From positions 77,639,179-77,703,178 of the forward strand of contig NC_084840.1 in NCBI RefSeq assembly GCF_033115175.1: a DNA stretch of 64,000 bases, written 5' to 3'. Positions 55,161 to 64,000 of the stretch are shown here, in pieces. A program made the position numbers and the translations under genes. The notes under the pieces were generated by a model. It saw only the letters and a list, made by a program, of their open reading frames with translations. It made no database searches and had not been told where the DNA came from. Within the stretch, counting starts at the first letter, position 1. The number at the start of each line of letters is the position of its first letter. The DNA is from Lepus europaeus. Taxonomy: Eukaryota; Chordata; Mammalia; Lagomorpha; Leporidae.

Positions 55161-56814
55161 AGGATACTCCCTCTTTAGCTCAGTGAACCCACTGCTAAGC
55201 CCAAGGTTCTCTGGGGAAGTAGCATGTATGTTACATTCACAGGGAAGACAACTGGGGTTGAGGTTTTGCTAGGGAGAGACTGGTGAGGCAAGTGGCCAGC
55301 CCAAAGACTAGACAGCCCAAAGACATTGAAAGGCAGGAGGATACAGAACGGGGTGGCTGTGGTCTGGACTTGGCCACCCTCAGGTTTGAAGCATGGAAAC
55401 CCATCATGCCTCTCATGTTTCTCTGGCAGGAAACCCATTGCTACCCACTGCCTTGAGCAGTAGGGTCTAGAATAAAATCTTAGCCCTTGGGGGACCATCT
55501 CCAAGTCCTTCCTGTGATGGGACCCATGCTTGTAACAGGGCATTTGCTGTAGATAACTTTCTCAAGCAAGTTCCTTCTTGGTGTCCTGCTCTCTCCCCAT
55601 CCCACCATGCACATAAGGAACAAACTCTTTCACTCTCCTTCGGAGAAACTGCATAAACTCCACCTCTCTCTAGCTTAGCCAATTAAATAAACTGAGCATT
55701 CTCTCCTTCCCTTGGGTGCAAACACCCTCCACTGCACACCTGAGTAGAGAGAGTTGCAAGAGGAATATTCCGTTTGCCAAACTGCTTCTATAAAGATGTC
55801 TTGAAGAAGGATTGCTATCTCATCTTTGTGCTGGAATAATACAGAGGCCTCAATAAATATTGAGTAACCCATTTCTCAATGAAACTGACAACCAGTTTTG
55901 GGTGGAGAATATCATCCTGCCTGGGGACCAGAACAGTGAAGCATCCTGCTTGGTAAGAGGAGTAAGAGGGTGGAGTTCTTAATAGCTATATTCAACCTAG
56001 ATCATTTATTTATATTTCAAAGGATGATTGAAGATACAAATCTACATTTGAAATTTCCAACTCTTCTCATCTTATTAGCAGGACCTGTGTTTAAAAACCA
56101 AATACCTAATAATTGTTTCCTTATTATATTTTCCTTGGAATTAAATAATCCTTTGCAAACAATATTAGAACTTCAGCTTCTGCTTACCAGTTTCATTGTT
56201 GATGTGGAAACCCAACTTACGTGTCAATGCCTTCATCTATTAACTAGGCTAATAATCCACCCTGTCTGACCTGAGTTCAGAGGATCCAAGTATAAGGCAT
56301 GGACCAAAGACAAGATGCTGTTCCATGATAAATCTCACATTCAGTAATGAGCTGACTCATGCTTGACATCAGCTAACACTCAAGAAAATAACACTTGAAT
56401 GGGGAACTCATTCTCAACCTTGCTATCGTACTTTAGTTGAACTGAAAGAATTCAGTTTTCTACCTCCAGGTGGAACAGGCCTGTGCTTGGGCACCAGCTG
56501 GCTTTGGACATCAGCTCTAGCAGAGGCACTTCCATTTGTATGTGGCTGAATCTCATCCTCGGACAGGAAGATGGTCATTTTAAGCATGATGCTCTTTCCC
56601 TAGGAGTCTCTAGGAGGTGAATCCTCTGACTTTTGGGTGAACACTTCTCCACACTCAGTCTGCCATGTTGGGTTCTGTTTCCTTTCTGATGCACAATTTT
56701 CTCTTCTCAGAGCTGGCACAGTGAAGTGGTTTCTTTAAAGCTTCCCACCTAACAGGCAAGCAGTCAATAGGCGAGAAGTCAGCTGCATCCGCTCAGCCCG
56801 AGAGTGAGTTGCTG

Positions 56815-56887
56815 TCCCCTCCCCTCCCCTCCCCTCCCCTCCTCTCCCCTCCTCTCCCCTCCTCTCCCCTCCCCTCCTCTCCTCTCT
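56815..56887 (+). repeat. Pure pyrimidine tract, (CCCCT)n-like
   Basis: About 14 units of cccct or ctcct with no purine over about 70 bp. Confidence 0.95.
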
Positions 56888-57151
56888 GGATCAGCACCAG
56901 AGACAGCCATTCATGAGTGACTCACATTACAGGGGGCTTGGAACAGCCAGTTAGTGACAAGAAAAGAGGGACATCACGGCATTTGGTGGAATCATTAAGT
57001 TTGATGGAGACCCTTCTCCCCGGCTGGTTTAACAAACAGCAACCTGGCTACAGAGCCTAGCTTGGCTCTGTGAAAGGAACAATAGAGACTGGAAGGGCCT
57101 TCTTTCTAACTAAGCACATTTTCAGCCCTCACAGATTTCACAGACTGACAA

Positions 57152-57164
57152 GGGGGGGGGGGGG
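57152..57164 (+). repeat. 13-G homopolymer
   Basis: Uninterrupted G run, next to a cagactgaca flank. Confidence 0.95.
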
Positions 57165-57285
57165 ACTGTCCATCCTATGAGGAGCCCAATGCAGACAGTA
57201 GGGTGGGAAGCCACTTTCTCCTGGTCCCAAAGCTGAGCCCCTCCCCCTAGGGCCACCTGAGAGGTGATCCCAGGCAGGTCAGTGG

Positions 57286-57680
57286 TGCTATGGTTTGGAT
57301 GTGGTGTCCCCTGGTTTGGCCCTTGATGTGGTTGCACTGGAGCGGTATGAGTTGGTTAGGTCACTGGAGACACTGCCATCAGAAGAGATTGAGGCAGTTC
57401 TTGTGCGACCCCAGTGAGCTCTTGGGAGGGAGGTAAGTTGTTATAAAAGAGTGAGCCTGGCCCCTCCCTGCCAGCTGGCTTCCTGTCTCCCTTTAAGATT
57501 CCTTTCATATGTGCCCATCATGGTTCTGTCTGCTCTGAGACCCTCAGCAGAGGCTGAACAAATGGGCTGCCTGGTCTTGGATGTTCAGCCTCCAAAACTG
57601 TGAGCTTATGAGCCTCTTTTCTTTATAAGTTACCAGCCTCAGTAACTTTTTGTTATAGCACCAGAAAACAGACTTTTACA
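57286..57680 (+). mobile_element. Solo MST/MLT1-type LTR (ERVL-MaLR)
   Basis: Starts tgctatggtttggatgtg and ends agacttttaca. Internal blocks gttgttataaaagagtgagc and cctcttttctttataagtta correspond to MaLR LTR promoter and 3' regions. No internal retroviral genes on either side, so a solo LTR. About 395 bp, within the normal size of the family. Confidence 0.8.
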
Positions 57681-58149
57681 GTGAGGGGAGGAAAGAATAT
57701 ACCACATCTAGCCTCAGCCACGGCAGCCACGGCCCCTGGGCTGTGTGTGATGGATGCACTGAGGGCCAGAATACCAGCTACTGAGTGGGATAGGCTGAGG
57801 TTTGCTGAGAAGTCACACCTGGAATGAGGCAAGAAAGGAAGAGGCTGTAGTTATCATGGGGAGAGAAAGCAGAAAGATTTGCAGGAAGAATGGAGTCTTT
57901 TTGACCAAGTGTTGGAGACCTCTGCTCTATGGTACACATCTCTTCTTCCATGAGGAAGGAAAGATTCTAACTGGCGAGATTGACCATAGACCTGGAGGAG
58001 AAGAGATTCTTTTCATTAAGGAGGGTGGAAGATGTCTTCAGATTTTAGAGCAAGGATAAAAGCCTCTCTAAGGTTAGAGTCCCTGAAGGCAAGAAGAGGA
58101 GCGTTATCAGTCATGGGATTGCCTTTTACAGTAGCTGTGCAGGCTCCTG

Positions 58150-58215
58150 CGTGTGCACAAGTGTGCATGTGTGTATGCATGCTTAGGTGTGTTTATGTGT
58201 ACATGTGTGTGTGTT
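58150..58215 (+). repeat. Impure (GT)n tract
   Basis: gtgtgcatgtgtgtatgcat and similar GT/AT-interrupted units. Confidence 0.8.
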
Positions 58216-58714
58216 GGGATGGGATGTTGGGATGTCTTTCCACTCAGGTGTTAAGAACAAATGGCTAAAGTCAACTCCAGCTTTCACATGAGCTTGACTC
58301 ACATGAACAAAAATACACTTAGCTGCTTCCATTTGCTTGGTGAACCACTCCTGTGGAACCAGTTAAACAGGTCCTGGAGCACGGAGCAGAGCAGGGACTT
58401 CTCTGGCTCCTGTGACTTTCAGAAACCTGATATCCCCCTCTCACCTGAGCTGTCTCCAAGACTTGGGCACAGTCCTGAGGCCAGCCCGCTCCCAGGGAAA
58501 TGAGAAGGACTCACCACCACATCTCTCTGGGACCCACAAGTTCTCTCAAAGTTCACAGAGCTCTCCAGCTGTGGCAAGTTCCTTAGCAAAGAGCAGTAAA
58601 AATGGTGAGCGATTGTCCTGCCTTTGTTGACAACAGACTCTGAGCCTCCTTTCCTGTGTACCCCTAAACACGTCACAGTGTTCCCTCCAGGGGTGACAGC
58701 ACCTGAACTGGCCA

Positions 58715-58945
58715 CTGGACCCAGGCCGCTGGGGGTCAAGTCTTGGATTTCACGTTGTCCTACCTATGTAGTTTTGGGCAAGCTGCTTCACCACCCCAAG
58801 CACTAGTTGTCTGTATTGTAAAGGAGATAACACTGGTACCTACCTCATTGGTTTGTGAGAGGACTAAAGCTCTGTGGGGACAGCACCAGCTGAGGATGTG
58901 GCTGGAGTGAGCACTTGGTAAGGAAATGCTGCTACTATTACTCGT
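58715..58945 (+). mobile_element. MIR
   Basis: Plus MIR core: ttttgggcaagctgcttcac, ggtacctacctcattggttt, gtgagaggactaaa, gagcacttggtaagg. Confidence 0.75.
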
Positions 58946-61178
58946 CCACCCCCTCACCCTGCACCAGTTCCCTGCTAGGTGCTGTACCAGGCTTCCCTAT
59001 CCTGGAGGCTGTCTTCACACTAATCACGGCGAACTAGAGTGGTGACTAAGTTCTCAGAGTGTCATAAGCTGACTTCAGAAAGATCTATTTGATGTGCTGA
59101 GGACAGAATCAGCCTTGCTCCCTACTTCATCCTAGTGCCACATAGTCATGTTCCGTGCATGTTGAATGAGTTCCCAAGAGGAGCATAATTTTATAGGCAA
59201 TCACCACATGGTAAGGACTCAGAAGTTGGATGTCCTCACCAGCTGGGGTAGATCCCTGTCCAATCCACAGTGTGATTCTCAGGCTACAACAATACAAAGT
59301 CACACCAATGGGTCCCTTGGGAGAAGGGGAGAGGTTGTACTCTCATAGAGGTTATATTTTTGCCTTCTCGTGAGGAAAAGAGGCCTTGGGGCTGGCAAGG
59401 GCTGCTCTTCACTTAATGCCCACAATCTGTCTCAACTTGCTGGGTGAGCTGTCAGGGGCAGTCCTTCCCCGTTCTCATCTGCCAGCGACACACCTAGGAG
59501 CTTGGCAGGGCTCACATCACTCTGTGTCCAGGACCCTGGGTCCCTTCCATTCCCATCTCCTAGTCATCTAGTACTTTCCATGAGACGCGTTTCGAATGAG
59601 GTACTTTTTCCAGGTACCTGAAGCATTTTAAGTCTGACCATTGTGATAGAGATCTATCAAAGGTGGATTACATGCTTCATACAGATGATTTTAAATAAAT
59701 TAGGCAGACCATAATTCCAGTGCCTACAGGTGATCTGTGAGACCCTCAGTCTGTCATAGTGTAGCCCACAGAGACTTACACGGAGTCTATTTGCCATTTA
59801 CGGGACAATAAATAAATCATTCCCACCTGCTGCTGTATGTTAGCTGCCAGTCACTCTCCCATGAGGCCTCCTCCATGTGCCCTCTGCTCCCCTTCACTTC
59901 GTGGCTATTATTGGCCCAACTTCACATTACAAGGAAAAAAAGAAATCAGCCACACTGTTGTGAATCAACTTTTAACCAAATACAGCGGCAAATCGGTTGC
60001 TCTAAGAGGGGAGCTCAGGGTTGCCAACACATTTCTGAATTCAGGCCTGCATTCTGAAGCACTGAGTCCGACCTCTGGACCAAGCAGGGATTCACTGAGT
60101 CACTTAGACAGGCCTGTGTGGACGCTACCGTTCCAAGCACTACCAGTTCCTCTGTCTGGCAAAAAAGTGAATAAAGGAAGGGAGCAAAGCCAAGACATCA
60201 CCACAACTGAAGGAGTAAGCGTGGTGCACCAAGCGTCCATGCACTGCCTGGGAAACACAGATGGCAGCGGGGAGCCCGCAAAGCTCAGACCGTGCACTCT
60301 GCTTCCCTCAAATAGGGGGAACTCCAGACGAGCTTCCCAAGATCCCCACATCCTTGGAAATCCACCTGTCTTTTGCCAGGCAGGAGAATAGTATGTTCTC
60401 TTACAAATATGCCTCCTCACTGACAGGCTGGTCCTGTGTTGGTGAACAGTATATCTCCAGAGTGTCCAGGTGATAACTGCCCTGCCCCAGAGAACCAGAC
60501 AATCCAATTCCCCCCGCCCCCACCTTCGCTCTCTCTCTCGAATCCTTGAGCACACACACACTCACACTTGCATTTGAAACAAACATAACTGCCCACTTTT
60601 TGTTTTACCAATCAAGGACATTTTAAAAAATGACTACTTTCCTTCTTCTTTTTTTTTTTTTTTTTTTACCTGCCACTCACCGTGTTTAGAAAAGGCTAGA
60701 GTTAAGAAAAAGATCTTCTCAAGAAAAAACAGTCTCAAAATTATGTGTACGCATTTCTCTTGGGGCAGAAGAAACCTTTGTCATGGTCTGGCACCAGACC
60801 AGGATCAGACTTTGGGGAGTTCCCAAGGAAGGCACAACACAGGGGACTGGCAGTAAGGGCAGAGCACAGCTGCTAACGCCTGGGGAAACTGACAAGGAGA
60901 AGTAGGCCTGGGTCAGGGTGTGGAGAGGGAAGAGCAGGGTCTTCAGGTTCCTGGGGGAAGGTGGTAGTAGGAGAGGGAGAAGAGGAACCTCAAATGGAGG
61001 TGTTGCCAAGAGCTAACTTTATGCTTTTGTCAGAGGTTCCAGGACACAGAGATAATCCACCTGTTTGCCATGGGGATGTGAATAGCTGTTTGTCATAACC
61101 ATAGCAACTGCTGTGACAAATACCCTTTGGGGAAGTTTAGATCTAGATACATAAGTTCAGGGAGCATTTAGCCTTAAT

Positions 61179-61480
61179 GTGGCTTAAGCCATGGCTTGTG
61201 AGGCCAGCAAGCTTACAGAGCACAGATTTGAGTCCTTGCTGCTTCATTTCCAATTCAACTCCCTCCTAATGTGCCTGGCAAAGCAGCAGATGATGGCTCA
61301 AATAGTTGGGTCCATGCACCCACATGGGAGACCCAGATGGAGTTTCTGGCTCCTGGCTTTGGCCTGGCCCAGCACTGGTCATTGTGGCCATTTAGGGATT
61401 GAACCTAAAGATAGTAGATCTTTCCCCACCACCTACCCAATCTTTGTCACTCTGCCTTTCAAATAAATAAAATAAATTTT
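61179..61480 (+). mobile_element. CSINE, old
   Basis: gtggcttaagccatggcttg head, tttgagtccttgctgcttc, and tail ctttcaaataaataaaataa. Confidence 0.85.
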
Positions 61481-61548
61481 AGTAAATAATTAAATACCTG
61501 CAAATATGTGGATACTCAATATGAGAAGTGAGATGGAAATATATTTAT

Positions 61549-61866
61549 GGGCTAACACTGTGGTATAGTGAGTAAAGCTGCTGCCTGCAGTGCCAGCATC
61601 CCATATGGGCACCAATTCAAGTCTGGCTGCTCCACTTCCAATCCAGCTCCCTGGGAAAACAGTAGAAGGTGGTCCAAGTGCTTGGGACTCTACCACCCAT
61701 GTGGGAGACCTGAAAGAAGCTCCTGGCTTCTGGCCCAGCCCCGGTTGTTGTGACCATCAGAGGAGTGATCCAGTGGAAAGAAGATCTCTCTCTCTCTCTC
61801 TCCTGATCTCTCTTCTCTCTCTCCCTGTAACTCTGCCTTTCAAATGAACAAAATAAATCTTTTAAA
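61549..61866 (+). mobile_element. CSINE, tail-to-tail with the next one
   Basis: gggctaacactgtggtatag head, catcccatatgggcaccaat, long CT tail, then caaaataaatcttttaaaaa. Its A-tail is the target of the next insertion. Confidence 0.92.
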
Positions 61867-61875
61867 AATATATAT

Positions 61876-62222
61876 TTTTTGCTTTTTTTTTTGACAGGCA
61901 GAGTGGACAGTGAGAGAGAGAGACAGACAGAAAGAAAGGTCTTCCTTTGCCATTGGCTCACCCTCCAATGGCCGCTGCAGCTGGCATCTGAGGCCGGCGC
62001 ACCACGCTGATCCGAAGCCAGGAGCTAGGTGCTTCTTCTGGTCTCCCATGGGGTGCAGGGTCCAAGCACTTGGGCCATCCTCCACTGACTCCCAGGCCAC
62101 AGCAGAGAGCTGGCCTGGAAGAGGGACAACTGGGACAGAATCTGGCGCCCCGACCGGGACTAGAACCCGGTGTGCCGGCGCCACAACGTGGAGGATTAGC
62201 CTATTGAGCCGCGGCACCGGCC
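61876..62222 (-). mobile_element. Young CSINE inserted into the A-tail of the preceding CSINE
   Basis: gacaggcagagtggacagtg subtype, ccgaccgggactagaacccg, flanked by a perfect taaaaatatatat duplication at 61863-61875 and 62223-62235. Confidence 0.94.
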
Positions 62223-62235
62223 TAAAAATATATAT

Positions 62236-63831
62236 ATATTTAAAATTACTTTAATAATTACTTAATTCCAGAAACCAAGAAGTTTTAAAAGAAAAGATAG
62301 AAATATTTGACTATTTTTTAAAAAAAACCTTTTATATGGATGCAAAAAGTAGACAGTGTTCTTTGGATCTACTAAGAGGCCAGGAAAGCAAACAAGATAT
62401 GTGTGTGGTCAAAAAGGAGGCAGATGCTGTTTATGACTGTATGACCCACAGTAGTAGGGGCTGGCACAGACATTGTTCTTTTCTCAGAGGCCCTTGTCCT
62501 CCTCTGTGCTTTTCCTTGGGCACATGGCCTGGCAGACACAGGAAGCTCACCGACTTCAACTACGTGGGAGCAGGGAGACCTGGGAGAACAGGGCCTTCTC
62601 CTTCCAGACTTACACCAGCTCAGGTCTAATCTGCATTGGGCCACAATTATGCCATTGCAGCCCATTATTGAGGAAGAAGGGTGACTCCTGTGACACCCAG
62701 GCTTCGTCCCCATCACAGGACAGGAGACTTGGACCTGCACTAGCTGCCCCCAGCACCAGGATGGAGCTGCTTCCGCAGGAACCTGTTCTGCAAGAGTCCG
62801 CCCCACCCAGTGTCTCCGTGCCTGCCCCCTGGGTATCCAGGCCAGGGCAGGCCGGGGCAGGCCAGGACACTGAGCTGGTAGAGCCTGCCCTGGTTAGAGC
62901 TGTGTTAAGGGGAGGGGGAGACAGAACACCCTAGGGAAGGGGAGAGGAAGACAGGATGTTCCTTGCCCTTATTCCAAGGAGAGTTCAGAGACAGGAAGCT
63001 AGTTTGCTGGCAAGTCTAGCACATGTCTACAGTTGAAATGAAGTAGTGCACAGGTATGTCAAAACAAGAGACCAGTCCTCCCAGGGGGAGGCTGCCATGT
63101 CCTGAGTGGAGGGCAGTGAGGAGTTAGGAAGATCATCTCTCAAAAAAACACCTGCTGCCTCCCTCACACTATCCCTCCGCACTCTCTCATCCTAGGGTCC
63201 ACTCTCTGCACATGGAACAGAAACCCCACTCCCCACTCCAGGCCTTTCTCAGATCTCTGTCTGCCATGTTCCCTGTCTATGCATCCAGAGGCAAGCAGCA
63301 CCTGGAAGAAGCTCTGCCTTCCTACTGGTCACTCCCTCCCTCTTTCACCCTGTCACTCCTTATATATGACCTCACAGTCTGTGTCATATCCTCTGATAGG
63401 GTTTCTGTTTACCTCTCTGTACCCCTGACCATGTTTGAGGATAGACGTGGTAGGCATGAACATGCATGTAAAGAATGTGTGTATGAAGCAGCCATGATGG
63501 ATGGGCGATCTTCCTGCAAATCCTTGAATTCACTGGGGCTGGTCATATCTCCCTCACTGATGCAGATGAACCTTGAGAGGTGAAGTAGTCTATGTCAGTG
63601 GTCTACAGAGACCCAGGCCCTTCTTCAGTCCTTGGATTTTCCAACTACACAATGATTGGGCTGAGAAAAAAGAAAGTGCTTCTATGTAAACATCTACTCA
63701 TTTCATGTGGACATGCTTAATGCTCATGTATTAGTGATCTTTCCGCCCAATTTCAGGATGACAGTCATGGCCAACTCTCTTTCAGAGACTGAGAAACCAA
63801 GAAATGGAGTTCTATTTTTAGAAGGGAAGCT
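62236..63831. other. Intergenic DNA at the right end
   Basis: GC-richer around 62.5-62.95 kb with short ggccagggcaggcc-type repeats near 62840-62870. No gene recognised. Confidence 0.5.
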
Positions 63832-64000
63832 AGGGGCTGGGTGTTGTGGTGCAGTGAGTTAAGTCACTGCTTGGGACTCCTGCAACCCATAATGAGCCTG
63901 GGATTGAGTGCTGACTCTCTTTCTAATCCAGCTTCCTATTCATGAGCACCCTGGGAGTCAGCAGATAATGGCCCAAGTATTTAGGTCCCACCCTCACCAT
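63832..64000 (+). mobile_element. CSINE cut by the window edge
   Basis: aggggctgggtgttgtggtg head and gggattgagtgctgactctc. The tail lies beyond the window. Confidence 0.88.

Larger units (their letters stand above)
55176..57285. other. Intergenic DNA upstream of CALML5
   Basis: No gene recognised. Contains a (CCCCT)n-like tract at 56815-56887 and a 13-G run at 57152-57164. Confidence 0.5.
57681..61178. other. Intergenic DNA
   Basis: No gene recognised. Impure GT-rich tract at about 58150-58215, MIR at 58715-58945, and a T run at about 60650-60668. The 184-codon frame at 59837-60391 resembles nothing known. Confidence 0.5.

Noticed and set aside
55470-55870. Possible LTR with AATAAA hexamers at about 55684 and 55853
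   Set aside because: No TG...CA ends, no target-site duplication and no family match that I can recall.
59837-60391. 184-codon + strand frame
   Set aside because: No recognisable protein. A frame this long is expected by chance about once in 64 kb over six frames.

Overview
This window is mammalian nuclear DNA from a lagomorph, most probably European rabbit or a close relative. The clearest sign is about 29 tRNA-derived C-type SINEs (CSINE) scattered through it. Each is about 300-360 bp with CT-rich and A-rich tails, and several have perfect target-site duplications. LINE-1 fragments of rabbit type add support. No bacterial, phage or CRISPR content is visible. Two protein-coding genes can be supported: NET1 on the + strand (coding exons 2433-13366) and an intronless calmodulin-like gene, best called CALML5, on the - strand (53547-53996). 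As I recall the human map, this order and orientation match NET1 - CALML5 - CALML3 on chromosome 10p15. CALML3 would lie beyond the right edge.

Left part (1-14.2 kb): the window opens inside the NET1 locus, upstream of the internal promoter that makes the short NET1A isoform. All ten NET1A coding exons are present with GT-AG junctions and join into a 542-residue RhoGEF (DH + PH domains, C-terminal PDZ ligand ETLV). The nuclear-localisation exons of the long isoform lie to the left of the window. Introns 4, 8 and 9 carry CSINEs in alternating orientations that could pair in the pre-mRNA.

Middle part (14.2-52 kb): a gene desert built mostly of transposable elements. The main items are an old minus-strand LINE-1 (17.4-21.8 kb) that kept its 5' UTR, ORF1 and endonuclease but lost the reverse transcriptase, a MER2-like DNA transposon (24.2 kb), a 5'-truncated LINE-1 3' end (36.1-36.4 kb), an MLT1-like LTR (36.5-36.9 kb), and a younger + strand LINE-1 ORF2 fragment with frameshifts and a nested CSINE (37.8-41.4 kb). 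Several simple repeats and one minisatellite also occur.

Right part (52-64 kb): CALML5 encodes 149 residues with four canonical EF-hands. It is bracketed by two nearly identical 199-bp inverted arms (52584-52782 and 54373-54571), the most unusual structure in the window. A MIR remnant overlaps its 3' UTR and may supply the poly(A) signal. Beyond it lie a solo MaLR LTR (57.3-57.7 kb), a MIR, and a tail-to-tail CSINE pair at 61.5-62.2 kb. I found no clearly new biological system. The strongest leads are the CALML5 inverted arms, the RT-less LINE-1 and the inverted SINE arrangement around NET1 exons 5-8.
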